Source: Monosporascus cannonballus
Taxonomy: Eukaryota; Ascomycota; Sordariomycetes; Xylariales
Assembly: GCA_004154925.1 (NCBI GenBank)
Contig: QJNS01000097.1
Coordinates: 186,001 to 250,000 of the forward strand
DNA length: 64,000 nt
Direction of reading: 5' to 3'
How positions within the stretch are numbered: position 1 is the first letter of the stretch; each line of letters starts with the position of its first letter. Position numbers and translations under genes: made by a program. This document shows, piece by piece, positions 10,380 through 23,600 of the stretch. The notes beneath the pieces are model-generated. The model ran no database searches. It was not told the DNA's origin and worked only from the letters and a program-made list of their open reading frames with translations.

Positions 10380-12456
10380 GATGTTCTTAATGTGGTGTGT
10401 GAACTGTCCCTCGCTGACCCCCTAAAGCTCCGATTTCCGAATCCGCGAATAATGCAAAAGGATAAGTAAGGTCTGGGTATCACAAGCCAGAGATAAAGCA
10501 ACCAGAATTCCTGAGCAACGCTGACCAGAGACGACGGGGTCTACCCCTCGCTGTATTTGTACGACCGGCGACACAGACCGTCCAGTTCAATTTTTCATCG
10601 AACGGACGATTGTGAGGACGGCGACGACTCAGCCCTCCCGCATCGCTACTCACGGCAGCCAAAAGATGTGCCACCATCTATTCGACTCCAACGATGAAAT
10701 GCTGTAACTGGCAGGCTGCAGTGCGCCTACGGGCAGCCAGTCCCAGCGTGGTGCGCGAAAGCGAAGGCTCTAGCGCCTTCAGCCACACGCACTTCGCCAC
10801 GACTTATCATATGCTGGCGCAGGCGGACAGCGTCTGGTGACTGCTTCCAATTAGCCGCGTTCGGAATCGAGCAGCCGCCCATTGGTCGCAGATCTGCTCG
10901 TGGCTTACCTCACTAAAACCAGGCCCTATTTTTGAGGTGTGCCTGGGCCTGCGGCGTAGCTGTGGCTAGGGCTTTGGAAAAATCTGTAGCTTGAACTCAG
11001 GCTTCGCTGACTCGTTAGGGGGATAGCGGTTTTGATTGGTTAACCTTTAGCATAATACAGCTGTATATTTCCAAAAAAAAAAAAAAAGATGGAAAAAGGG
11101 GAAAACGAGCGAGTAGAGGCCTGATGCTAGGTGACGTAACTCGTGGTGTTCTGCTGCTGTGCTCAAAGGTGATAGTCGGACTTGGCGGGGCAGAATTCTG
11201 CCTCTCGGGCTCCCTCACCACCACGGGATCGCACTTCCTGTCGAAACGTCTAGTATCTATTCGCTTGCTCTCTTTCAGCAAAGCTGGGGAGATCATTATA
11301 TGTGAGCAGGCTGCAATGAAGCAGACGCGCTGTCGCTACGGACGTGGCTGCTACGCCAGGCCGCCCCGTCTTCATGCCAGTTATGGGATGATATATCTCT
11401 AGATCATTAACTGGTTCGCACGACCCCAGTTTCTCTGCCCTGACCTAAGTTAGGTGCCACTCACGGCAAGGCGCGTTATGCCCTTCCATCCCGTTCCCGG
11501 GACGAGCAATAGCGGCTCGCATTCAGTGCTGGGGGACTGGAACGCGCAGGCTGCATGATACATACGTTACACAGGACGAGGAATCCGACAGAGCCATCGA
11601 CAGTGTCAACGCTTGCGTTCTGACTGTTATCAAGGATAATGTCCGCAAGAAGTAAAACCGACTCTATGATCTTTTGAGACCAATGTTTACCAGACACGTG
11701 CGTGTGTGGCTAGGTAATCCGGCCAGGACTGGAAGTCAGTGGCGCTTTGGCTGTTCTGGAAGCGAACGGCGTCACGACGCCCATCCATCCCTACACCCCG
11801 TATAAGTATAAGTAGGAGTAGGCACAAGGGAAATGGTGCATTGGCAAGTATAAGTCGTTGGAAGAAATATCACTGGAAAGCTTAACATGTCCCTGAACAA
11901 AACGGTAGGCAGTATCAAGTGTCTTTGTATGGCCTAAGTTCGATGCACTACACCGACGAGCCAAGAATATATCCTAATAATCACTCAGCTGAAGTTGTCC
12001 GCGTAAAATTAATATAAGTAGCCCCTACCCCCTAAGAATAACAAGCAGGCTACTATTACAGACATGAGGCAGCCGAGGGTATCACAGCTCCAAGAGTACG
12101 CCAAGCATTGAGTCTAGCAGATAGGCGGTCCTCCTAAAAATCATTACCGGTGTCATGGCGTCCTAGCTACGCGCGACGGCCGCGAACCGGAGGCCTGAAA
12201 CTTGGAATCCTCTGTTCTATATGATTAACCCGTGAGGAAGCATTAGGAAGAGATGGCTGGCTTGGTGGAGCGGCGGATTAATACGTCGCATAAAGGGAGC
12301 GTCGCATGTTGAAAGGCATAGACTGCCGATTCCTCACTGCCAAATACTGCACCTGACCCGGCTATATTACGCAGGCCCTATAGCCATGCCCAATTCAGCT
12401 TAGCACTCAATAGCACGCTTGTATAATCCATTACAGACAGGATCAGATATTGTCAA
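10380..12456. other. Gene-free stretch
   Basis: Upstream of the MARVEL-like relic and downstream of the Zn2Cys6 gene. Small frames at 11015-11296 and 11476-11697 (-) have no recognisable domain. A 15-base A run lies near 11073. I see no repeat or RNA gene. Confidence 0.45.
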
Positions 12457-14255
12457 TCAACATGACCCAGCGTACCCCCCCAGAACAATGCCCTCAGAAA
12501 CCCTCGCCGCGCCTTTGACATCCGGACGTAGGGCATCCTCTGTGATGTAGGCGGCGAAGCCGGCGACGCTGCTGTAGGCCGTGCCGTATCCCCTCGTGAC
12601 TGGACTCGAGTCCAGCATGGCCGTTATCCACTCGCGGCCGTTGGGGTCCATCCCAAGCACGCTGCGCGCCATGCCCAGGGGGAACAGGTACAGGCACATC
12701 TGGTCCTCGGTCGCGGAGCACGGGTGGTGGTGTCGGGACAGCCAGTCGTAAGCGCGGCAGACCTCGGCCGCCGGGACGCGGATCGACAGGGCGGTGCCGG
12801 GCCGCTCAAGGAGGGGGCTAAAGAAGGACGGCGCCGGAAACTCGGGGGTCGGAGTCGCGCGCCGCGCGCAGTTTGTGATTACGACGCCGGCTCTGGACGG
12901 CTCGATCTTCCACAGCAGAGCCATCAGCCACATCAGCGCGGCGTTGTACAGCATGACGTCGTTCGCGTAGACCGGACGGTCGAAGCGCAGACGAGTTAAC
13001 CACCTGTTATTCCCGAACCCAATCAGGAGGTCCCACGCGGGATCCTCCGGTCGCCAACTTGATTCGTCGTCGGCGGCGACGTATTGTCCGTTTTCGTGTT
13101 GCCAATCCCAGCGCCAGCGATAGAGCTTTTCTAGTTGGGCGGCGATGGAATTGCACAGTGCTAGACGGCGGGAATGTTGGCTGCCAGGCGTTGGCATCGA
13201 ATCAACGAAATCGTTCAGGGGGATTGTGTCTTCTTCGCTCATATGGCGCTCCTCTTCTAGCAGACCCGGTATTGTTACGAATATGTCAAGGAGATGTGAC
13301 TGCGGATGTTTCGATGCCTGATCAAGCAACCATGGGACTCTCTGCCAGCGTGGTTCCTCGAGGAATAATCTCCGCCTGGCGAACAACGAAACGATGAGCT
13401 GAAGATAGTTAACGGCGAGCCCCGGCTGGAAGGGAGCACGAATTACTTACTAACGTTGCCCTTGCCGCTTCGAAGGCGTGTCTTAGCGACTGCTGCTGAA
13501 ATGCCTCGGGGCCACACATCTTCAAAACATCACGGATAGCTCCGAGGTGGTACACTGCTGCTGTTCGATCTGCTTGTATTGACTGTGCTGAGTTAGGAGC
13601 CAGATCTTGCCGTGCGTGGCAAGTCAGGGTGCAAAACTCACTGCCACCATCAACAATACGAGGATGGTAGGAACCAGGAGCTGCCCACCATCCGCTGTCG
13701 CAGCGCCCTTTTCGAGCTTGTCCCTTAGGAGCCTTAGGCAGCTGCCATATCGAGCACCCCCCTGAATCTGGATATCCCGAATCCGGTTCGACTGGCCAAA
13801 GCTGAACTGAGAGAATGCCTTGACAGCATCCAGAGATAAAATATCGAGCTCTCCTTGGGCGGCCCGGTCAAGCCAACCAGCGCCGTACGACCTCCAGATA
13901 AAGTTGTCGAACATACGGGCTCCGTATATGTCCCACTGGAAAGCAATCAATCTCAGCTCCGGAGGCGGCGAGAGGTTAAGGGATATGGTCCTTTGGGGAT
14001 GCGATTTTGGAGTGACTGAGCAACTTGTCACCGGTGGCGTGTCTGTGTGAATATACTTCCGCCAAATCGTTGGTCTTTCGTAGCCCAGACATTTAAATCC
14101 TGACTTGATGCAACGCTGACATATCGGCCTAGTTTCGTCTGAAGGCTTGTCAATGGTCTAAACTCGAGCGACACTCTCGAACTATACGAACCACAGCGAA
14201 TACGGCGATTTCTGCAGGTCTGACAGCCCTTACTTCTCCCTGGAACGCCGACCAT
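12457..14255 (-). CDS. Zn2Cys6 fungal transcription factor
   Basis: Four exons, 14255-14192, 14138-13642, 13582-13455 and 13375-12457, give 535 residues; the three introns of 53, 59 and 79 bp have consistent phases. The start is set by the short N-terminus before the zinc cluster. Cys11, 14, 21, 28, 31 and 38 form C-x2-C-x6-C-x6-C-x2-C-x6-C, and the first intron splits it just after CRNRRIRC. The rest resembles the helical C-terminal region of fungal-specific regulators: ELRLIAFQWDIYGARMFDNFIW in pieces near residue 85, and repeated Trp/Arg-rich helices such as EKLYRWRWDW. It should be a nuclear DNA-binding regulator; target genes cannot be inferred because no biosynthetic cluster surrounds it. 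The reading frame is fully open after splicing, unlike the neighbouring relics. Confidence 0.88.
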
Positions 14256-16373
14256 GACGGCGCGGGGATTAGAGATACACAGCTCGGGTAATGACTCGCG
14301 ATTTGGGATAATGCGTCCTTGCGGGGTTGTCGAAACCCCTATCAACGCAGTCTAGTCAACCATCTATCTATACGTGGCGTCGGCCGTGCAATGGTCGCTC
14401 ACAAGGGAAAAAAGAAATGTTTCAGTATGTCATCCTTCTCTAGGTTTCGATTCTGGGAAGGTTTATGAGGCTTGAATTAATGATTTATTCTTATCTCGCC
14501 ATGTCTGTGTGGGTTGTGTCTCATAGGCCATGTTGTATTAGGGGCCAGATGATGTCAGCACAAGTTCGGTTCCGATACCATCACTCCAACCGGGACCGTG
14601 TTTGGTAAGGCTGTTAAAACTTGTTTCGACACGGAGAAAACTCACTGATCTTCTCTATATTCACCGGTAAGGAGGGGCGGGGGACTCCGCGTGTTCTACC
14701 GCCCCTGCAAGGTAACCGGGAACATGAGGAACCGAAACGCCCTACCATGCACACCTATCTCACTTCAGCCCTCCAGGACACATGCGCATGTGGCGACTAG
14801 TGGATGATCAGGCAATCAGCCCCGCGCATGCAGGGCACACAGCTTCTCGCGGTTGCGTCAAAGGGGGTAACTACTCGGCGCTGAGCGATCCTAAAACGGT
14901 CGGAGCCTTCCCAGAAGGTGATACCATTGGCTGATTTACCGACCGGATCGTAGCGCTCACTAGACGAAGCTAAAACGATGGAACTCCCCACCCGCGTATG
15001 CAGCCTTGGAGGGATTCTGTACGGGTTAGATTTAACGGGTGACGCAACCAGCTGCATACTACGGAGACTGATCGCTCCAGCCCTACTACCCAAAAGAATG
15101 GGAAGGCTCCAGTCCTTGGCAAGGCTTTGTTCGCGTGTCATTCCCGGCCCAAGCATATTCGATGCTGCGAGGTCCTTCTGTGGCAACCTCGGGGTCTTAG
15201 TCGCTGACCGACGGGGACTTCCACTTGGGGGATATTTCTTTCATTGCGATATAGCTGCAGCGTACGTACCGACTGGTCTTTTGCTGACTCCTTAGCCGAG
15301 ATTCTGTCGCAGGCCAACTGGTGGTTTGGCCATCAGTGCTGGGGGCCAATCCGAGTAATGAGCCCGAGATTGGGGAAATACTAAGACAACAGGGAAGAAA
15401 GTAGGAGCACAAGCGTTACCCACCCTGCCGTCTTGGGAGTGACTTTTTGGAAGGAGCCGAAGCAGCGCCAACCCAAAGTAATCCATTATGCGCATATTCA
15501 ACTACGGAGTAGTCGCTCTGCGTTACCTCTCCTAGCCTCTGGTTGCTACGCCCTCATCATCATCTTTGCGCCCCCCGTTCTTCTAGGACCACCTACCTAC
15601 TCGGTATAGCCTCGTTGGGGAGTCCCTTCCATCTGGCCAGCTCCGGACTTCTAAAAGGATAGGGCCGGGACCTCGAAAAGGGAACATTGCTCCGATGCGC
15701 ACCGCACAACGTACTTTGCGGAAGCTCATGCCCGCTGATATGACACAAGAAAGTCGGACAGTTGTCGGCTTCTTAGCCGGTGGACTATACCTTGGAGGCC
15801 TCCATCGACGTGATATACTGGTACGACTACCATATAAACATCGACGTAACCTACCCGCTTATCTTACTACATGCATGCCTAACGTTAATATGCATGTCCC
15901 GCCGCAATCTAGCTAGCCCCTCAGATGGCAGGTTAGGAAATCAAGTGTCAACCGCCAACTCGACAACTCAAACGACTGACTGTGTGTAGATCCTGATGCA
16001 CTTCCCCTATCAACACATTGGCTAGCAGATATATATGGGATCCCTCCAAGTGGGAGCGAAAGACGTCTCCACTTACTCCAAGTTGGTGGCTATAGTCGAA
16101 ACAGCTTTGGTATAGCTAATTGTGCATAGGCCCCCCGACCGAGTTAGCGCAAGGATAGGTGTTTGTATCCAGCAGCCCAGACAAAGAATTTTCAATTACA
16201 TATCCAGAAGACAGAACCCAATATTCTTCCAATTCCTCCATTCGCCGCGCTATTGATACATGTGCGACACACTCCCTGGCTTCAGGGCGTACTCTGGAAA
16301 TCCCACTCTCCGTCAAGCCTTCAACCAAACATGGGATGTACAAAGCGAATTATGGTAAGGCAGACCGGCCAAA
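14256..16373. other. Gene-free stretch
   Basis: The first part should hold the promoter of the Zn2Cys6 gene; the end lies downstream of the BTB gene. Overlapping frames at 14797-15186 (-) and 14978-15295 (+) shadow each other and show no domain. No repeat or RNA gene seen. Confidence 0.45.
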
Positions 16374-17357
16374 TTACACTTGGCTGTGTCTGGGACGCTT
16401 GCGAGCACTCCCGGGTGTTGGGTGCATCTTGTCGTTTCGCTCCCGCTTGAGCTTCTCGTCCAAGACTCGGGCTGTGGGATGTCAGTTACCCATTCACACG
16501 TTTCTAACCTTTGAAAGCAGGCAAGCTTACTAAGAACGTCGTAACCGAACTGTGGGAACTCCAAGCATAGGCCACGGAACTCCTCTTCGGCCTCGGCGCG
16601 CAGGGTGTGACTGCGGGTAGCCCAGAAGTTGGCCACCGGGGCGCGGACAGTCGTGTCGTCTGCCCGCGTGTACTGGTAGACGTAGCGGGCGTAAGTGATC
16701 TCGCCCTTTGCTGTCGAATTGACGCAGTGGATCTTGCTGCTCGCCAGGTTCTTGAGCTTGTCTACGCCGAACTTCTCGGCTAACGTGTAGACCCGTGCGT
16801 GCTTTAAGAGCTGCTCTCCAGTCTCGTCTACCTCAGGCAGCGAGGGGTCGGGTTCGAGCGTGCGCTGGCCCGGCAGCTTCTTGGGGAAATAGTCGCCCGT
16901 GTAGAGAAACTCTAGGAAACAGCCGACGGCATCCGTCTCATCGTTGGTGAGCTCAATCTGTCGCGGCTACGTTGAGAAAGAGGTTAGCGCGAGGTCTATT
17001 GACCCGAGTGGCGAGCTCTCCTTTGGGAATTGCAGCTGGGGTGGGCAGGCGACATACGCTTCCATCATTGGTGAAGGCGGCGCAAGCCTCGGCAAAGAAT
17101 GGACTCTGGGTCAGCAGACCTTGGTGAGCGGTGAGGATAGTCTCGTTCTCCCCGCTACCGACAATCAGGGTCACGACAGGACTGGTAAGATAGCTGACAA
17201 AAGTAGGACGAGGGTCAGCCTCGCCACCTTCGGCGAAAGGTAGTTCAGCGCTGGTGCCATTCCCAGCAGCAGGCTCGCCTTCGGCCATTTCGACGTCGCC
17301 GCCGGGGTTGGCAGCCTGCTCCTCTACAGGAACCGTCTCGTTGAATTCCTCGGCCAT
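16374..17357 (-). CDS. BTB/POZ domain protein
   Basis: Three exons, 17357-17058, 16966-16531 and 16471-16374, with introns of 91 and 59 bp, give 277 residues. An acidic leader (about residues 1-45) precedes the BTB fold. It starts at FVSYLTSPVVTLIVGSG, then TILTAHQGLLTQSPFFAEA (strand plus the typical H-x-x-L-L-x-x-S-P-F-F) and, after the first intron, ELTNDETDAVGCFLEFLYTGDY. A helical tail ends in a basic RERNDK...RKRPRH stretch that could be a nuclear signal. BTB proteins of this small fungal type act as dimerisation or cullin-3 adaptor modules; the partner is unknown. Phases agree at both junctions. Confidence 0.9.
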
Positions 17358-18296
17358 ATCTGCGGGTATGGAATGTCTCGCTTAATTTTAGAAGGAGGGG
17401 GGGTTTATTGGTAGGAACAGCAAGAGAGGAAAGACAGAGATTCCCTATGTGGTGCGCGTCGCCAAATTGGTGCTTAAACCATTACTGAAAATATGAAATA
17501 TTGAGACGAAGTACGACTTGAGCTAAGTCCCTTTCGCAGCTGAACGAGAGAACGATCAATATGTGCGTATCAAATGAAAGTATGTAAGAAAGCTACGACG
17601 AACTATTCTCCCCCACTGGTATGTGTATGCTCGAGAAGTCTGTGGGATGATTTTAGTGAAGTATCGGGAGAATTAAGGTAGAGTTAGTGGTCAAATCTCT
17701 GTGCAAAGTGAGCTCTGTTATTAGTGGAAAGTGAGGAGGCTGGGAGCTCGGAGGGAGACATTGGTGGCAGGGATTAGCTGCACAGCTCCCAGACAGGCAT
17801 ACTGTACCTAAGTCCCTAATACCATCTCGGTAGATACCGTTGTACATGTGCTTTGGGCTAGCGATGCAGCTAACGTATAGCTTCAGGGTCAACGCATCCA
17901 TCCACCTGAAATTTGACGCCTTGCGATTCAGGCAAACTGCCGCATCCAAACTGCAATTCCTATCAGCACTTCACATGCATGTCAGTTAATTAACAGCTAA
18001 GCGCGTTATGCTGCGATACTCACAGTCCAATCGCCTTACGCATTCATATGATGACACAGTAGAGTGTAAGTCTCGGGATTGGGACACGGCGAACTGATCT
18101 GGGTAGAAGCAAGAATCAATTGCCTATGTAGCTACCCTCTCATCAAAAAAAGCAGATGGCAGCTTTCTTCAGCACGCCATACGGCTTCATCCGAACTGCC
18201 ACAACCCGAGCATTGATAAGATATCCACCAAAACCACGCCCAAGCCGAACCTCATGCGCTGACAATGGTAGGCCGTATTTAAGAACGATAGCATAC
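17358..18296. other. Intergenic region between BTB and HVA1 genes
   Basis: Promoter side of the BTB gene and 3' side of the HVA1-like gene. A 98-codon minus-strand frame at 17653-17949 has no recognised domain. Nothing else supported. Confidence 0.5.
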
Positions 18297-18656
18297 TCAG
18301 GCCGTGCTCAAGATGTTGTCCTCGTAGATTGTGGTGGTCTTGCCAGTGTTGTCGTTCACGATCTGTGCACGGAGGCCCGTCAGTAAGAACACATGCTCCG
18401 ACAGTGCATAAGAACGAGAAGAAGGGGGTTCTGCTAACCTCGTATCGCGGCTTCTCCTCGCTGGCTTGCACGTTCCGCTCCGCCTGGACGCCGGGCTCGG
18501 TGAGCACGTCGGTGATCTTACCGGTGCTCTCGGAGGTGTTCGAGTCGGGACCTATCTCCTACTGAGCGAAACCCCCCTTCGAGCGGTGAGTTTCGGCCAC
18601 GTACCTCCAACAGGCTTGTATCGGACAGTCTGTCCCTTCTTGTACAGAGGTGCCAT
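18297..18656 (-). CDS. HVA1 family TUDOR-domain small protein
   Basis: Three short exons, 18656-18605, 18551-18439 and 18362-18297, with introns of 53 and 76 bp, give 76 residues. The protein begins MAPLYKKGQTVRYKPVGG, continues SESTGKITDVLTEPG and ends IVNDNTGKTTTIYEDNIL. This is the complete hypervirulence-associated protein (HVA1) TUDOR family pattern, found in many fungi and some bacteria. The name comes from a yeast study; molecular function is poorly known and a direct role in virulence should not be assumed. The gene is easily missed because each exon is short and overlapping antisense frames are longer. Splice phases are consistent. Confidence 0.9.
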
Positions 18657-20617
18657 GGTGATTCGGGTTTGTGATAGTGATAGTTGGTGAATTCAGTTGC
18701 TTGGATGCCGTATCAAGTTGAGGGGGCAAGAATGTGCGATGATGTCGTTGTGATTGATAACTGGGGACGAAGCCGAGAAGAAATTGGTCGGGCAAAGAAG
18801 AGGTCTTTATACACCCAAGCGAAAGCCTTTGGGAAGGAAGATGTTTGCAATTGTTTGACACCACTGATTCCCTATGATATCTCTATAACGTCATCATCAT
18901 GGTTGGGAACCACGATCTGGCACGGAAAGGCCCCAAACAACGAATAGGATCAAAAGCAACATTGAACGCATGTCGCCTGCCGGGGGGTGATGAAGTGCTC
19001 GTGATGATCCCCCGATCTATGCACGGCCCCAGCCTACACGTCTCCTCGCCGTCATATATATCCCAATTGTAGCTGATCCGCCTACACAGACATTCTATGA
19101 TTACGAAATCTCGACCTCAGAATTTCGTCAGAATTCCGACTAATCAAAGGGGGCTACTTCCCCGGGATCTAGGTAAAACCATTTCAGATCGTTATATTAA
19201 TATGCAGAGACACAAGATAGAACCCTCATTCAGTCCTATGCATTAACTTGGTAGCATGTGAAGCTTCTACGTGTAATTCTGAGCTCAAGCGGGGTCTCTG
19301 GGGGTCATTTCGCGGTCTCTTCCCATAGCTACAAAGTCACAGGCGTGGTTTTAGTTAGTTACCTCCACTGGGCCATTATATTCCATCTGGTATGTGATCT
19401 GGTCGTCGGTTTGATTAAGATTGATAATATTAGGAATTGGAAGGCTGCGATAGCAGTAAGCATCGGCAGAACGGTCTTCTGATGTTCAAGCCCATACGAA
19501 TTTTGTATGAGATTCTACATGATTGTAGAGTGGTGGTGGTAGCTAACTCCCTAGCTAGTTATGCCCCTGTGACTTGTGTACAATACCTTTCCGGAGCATA
19601 ATGGCCCGTACAAACGGCGTGGGGTCCGGGCGGTGAGGAGGCAAGCGGGTTGAAACTCCTTCCAGCGACAAACGGTTGGCGGATGGCATCGCAAGTTGCC
19701 GTGCAATCATCCACTAGTTTTGCTTGGCGAATGCAACAAAAGTTTTACCTACTGCAGTCGGCTCGGCCATCGTTTCGTGGGCGGGAACGCCGGCGCAATT
19801 CTCACGAAGAAGTTGGCGCCGACTGGCGGTAGCAGGACCTCGACGTCGTGGAAACAAGCACGGAGGCCGCGTCATGGCCCCCGGTGTCCTCCGTGCGCGA
19901 CCCGGGCCCCACCGTCCGGGACACACCCGTGTAACAAAACTGACTGATGACTCGTAAGCGGAGGTATTTGCCGAGGTGCGGTCGGTAGAGCGCAACCAGC
20001 AGCCCGGGCGGCGGGACTAGTTGGGCCGCACCCCGTAACTCCGTCCCTGCGCTGCGTTCAGATTGCCATGTCATCGGCATAACATTTGGCGTACATTCAA
20101 GATAACCGTTAAATAAGGTTTTAGACGATGACTGGTTAATCAGGAGAGATAAGTAGGTACGGCCAACTTGAGGCTGTTCCGGATTATTCTGTTTATTCAA
20201 GTATAATTTTTGCTTTTTCATGTACGTTGTCCTACGGTTTGAATTACGCCTAAACCCTTTAGTTTTACCCAGGACACGCCGCCAATTGTTATGTCAATGG
20301 CCTGATTGCTTATACTAAGGGGCTCCCGGGGGAGGGGCCTGGCCGGCCCGGATTGGCGGAGATACCAGAAGACACAACTACTTGACGGTGCAAACTCTGG
20401 AGGAAATAATTAACATACTCTTATATGCCTGTGTGCTGGTAACAACAACTCAGAAACACGTGGTGTGTAATGTGATATTAAGGACAGGTGTTACCAACAC
20501 ATTTCAATCCTGATGCTCTCTCTACCATACAATGCAGCTAGACATAACACAGCGCTTTTCGTAGTCAACCTGGCAACACGGACCAGCCAATCAACCAGCA
20601 AGCAAGCAAGAAAGAGT
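18657..20617. other. Gene-free stretch
   Basis: Contains the promoter of the HVA1-like gene and the 3' flank of the TFIIIC subunit gene. The GC-rich patch at 19700-20050 has several frames on both strands, including a segment reading LVPPPGLLVALYRPHLGKYLRL in pieces on the minus strand. It could be another relic, but I cannot assign it. Confidence 0.45.
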
Positions 20618-23600
20618 CTAAATAACAAGGAACCGCTCCCCGAGCGCCCTAACAGTCTCCATATCGCCACCCGCGAGACACAGCTGCTGGAGGTTAAACG
20701 CTGCCTCGCGGGAAAGGTCCTGGGAGCCTATTATAACGCCACCTTCGTCACCCCCACCCCTACTCTCCTCGACGGGGACCTCCTCGAGGAGCGCGCGGCG
20801 GTAGTACTCGGCGGCGAGATGCGGGATGCCGACGCCGTGGTAGGTGCGCGCGAGGTTGTAGTGGGCCTCCTGGCGGAGCGCCGCGGGGTTCGGGTTCTTC
20901 TTCGTCGCCGCCCCCTCCGACGACGAAGCCGCCAGCAGACGCGCCTCGTAGTACCGGTGCAAGAACGCGAACCCCTGCGCCAGCAGGTACTGCCGGTTTT
21001 CCGACTGCCGCTTGAGGCCGTCCTGGATGTAGCACTGCCCAATGCTGAGCGCAATCATCGTGTTGCTCGGGTCGATGCTCAGCGCTCTCAGGAGATAGTC
21101 TGTTTCGTATCGTGTGGTGTTAGTAGCCCTTGCCGGACAGAAGGTCCTAACACACCATGATATGCGGATCGTGGGTGACTTACTCAGCGCATAGGTGAAG
21201 CTGTTGGAGATGAACAAGACGTGCCCGTACAACATTAGCAGGGTCGCGTCTAGCTCCTTTCCGGGATAGGTGGTCTGCTCTGGAGCCCTGTCCCCCCCCG
21301 GGCTTTCTTCCCTACTAGCTAGTCGGGGCCTAAGTGTAGTATCCATGATTCTGATCTGTCGCAGCAGGAACTTCTGGACCGGCCCGGACGCATACCATGA
21401 GGCTGGGGAGGGACATAGCCTGCTAAGGGCGGAGAACATCCTGAAGGCATCCGTGTCGAATTGGTACTTGCTCGTGAAGTAACGGGCCATGGCGATGCAG
21501 ATCTCCTCGTCTCTGCCTCGCAGTGCGCATGCTGGGGTGGGGTTCAGTCGATGTCTAGAACTCCAAGACGGCGTACTTACCAGCCCATGCCACATGTATG
21601 AGGAACAGGTCCTCTTTCGAGTTCGAGAAGACGACGGCGTCGCGAGCGGATTCGCACACTTTGTAAGCATCCTGGAATCTACCGTAGTGGGCAAGTCCCA
21701 TCGCATACTCGAGGAATAAGTCCAACCACTCGCTGAATGGAACTCCTCGGTAACCTATGGCAAACCTTTCGCTTGTCGGTTTTATGGGACCAAACTCTCC
21801 AGGGGCTAAATCTACGAAATGTGTTAGTTCCGGGCATAACCAAGCACCGGACTGACTTACTATGGGATAGGCGTTCTGCCATTTCTACCAGGTTCCGATT
21901 CCGCGTCACAAGCTTCTGCTCGGCCTGTTTGATGCCCAGGTGTGAAAGATACTTGTCCCATGAGTAGAAGTCTTTGTATGACCTAAAATCGTCGATGAGA
22001 GCACCCGCTGCCGATATAAACGACTGAGAAGGCCCGTCTTCGCTTGATCTGGGTTCATACCGAGAAGCGCGCACCGTCTGCCAGTGACTCGCCAGTTCTG
22101 CCGCTCGTCTCTCCTCTTCCTTCTGTACTTCTTCCGAAAGCCCGAATACGCGTGGCCTCTGCCTCGGTACTCTTGGCTGCAAGGATCTAAGAGGTCTCGG
22201 GGCTTTAGGTTTCGGTTTATCGGGCCTGATTCCTGCAACACGTCTAGAGGGTTTCTTCTTTTGTTGCTGCTTCCCACGGGGTTTTGGGTCCAACGATATG
22301 CTGGATGGGCCGAACTCGTCTTCATCCATGTCCTCGTCTTCTTCATCAGCATTGGCGTCCATGTCGCCATCCAGAGGCTCTTCTTCCTCCTGAGCCTCCT
22401 GAAGCTTGATAGCTTCGGAGACCAAAATGTAAGCTTCCCTGTCCTCTCTTGCGGCTTCATACATCCTAGCCAGCTCTAGGCGAGCATCGATGCAAGGCTG
22501 ATAGTTCAATTCATCGACGTCTATGGCTGCTGTAAAGCATTCTTCGGCTTTCCTCTTGTCTCCAAGACTCAAGTGGCACCTGCCGGCTTTGAGAAGAGCA
22601 TTTGCGTCGAGGGCGTCAGGGACGTTCCATAGAGGCTCATAGAAACATAATGCTACTGAATACTGGTTCTTATCGTACAGCGCAGATGCTGCCTCGAGAA
22701 CAAGATGTGAGTATTCAGACAGCAGCTCAGCCACTCTCCCGCCGTTAGGGTCAAGCCATTCAAAGTGTCGCTGGAAGTGACCCCGTTAGATCATACACAC
22801 ACACACACAAAAAAAAAAAGCTGTAAGGTCGTAGCTCACCATAGCCTCATCTTCCCGGCCCAATTCCAGACGACAGACACCGAGCTTTGCCCTTAGTTGT
22901 AGCGGAAGACCATTTCCGTAAGCGGTATCAGGGTACTGGCCTTCGCGGAACTCATAAACTTCTAATCGGCGACTGCTATCCGCGTCCCACTCTCGATCAT
23001 CTTCTACCCATTCGTCCCAGAACAACTCCTCTGAACGATTGAGAAGCCATCTTGCAAGGGACTTTAGTTGGTAGATAGCTTCCTTAAATTCCTTGATGTA
23101 GGCAAGGAGATCGACAATGATGTAGACGTCTTCCCAATCGAAGGGATATTCGGGGTCAATCCCATTATCTCGGAAGTACGAGACACAGCGGCGGTATGCA
23201 GATAAAGCAGTTTCGGGTGTATGCACCGGTTGCTTTCGTTTACTGTTCTCAGCGAGGAGAACAGAGGTTTCAGCCAGGCCCCTAAGCGCATAAACATCAT
23301 AGAAAAGTCGATCCACAAGAAAAGCGTAGTCTTTGGCAGCTCCTTTGGCGTGGCCCCTATCAAGACTAAGGGCGGCTCGACCGTGACGAGCGCTCTTGGA
23401 CTCTACATCGGCCCTCAGGGCAGCTGAATAGCAGAATATGGCTTGCCTGGTAAGCTCGTCGGCGTCATCAGGATACATATCTCGTAATGCCACGGCTTCT
23501 TGCGCTGTACTTAGCCATGCGTCGACATCCTTTGGTTCCAGCTGGGCCGCGCATATCTGTGCGGTGAGATGCTTCTTCAATTCACCGCGCTCCTCGAAGA

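Noticed and set aside
20513..21160. 215-codon plus-strand frame
   Set aside because: Antisense to the last TFIIIC exon, whose TPR sequence and splice phases are convincing.
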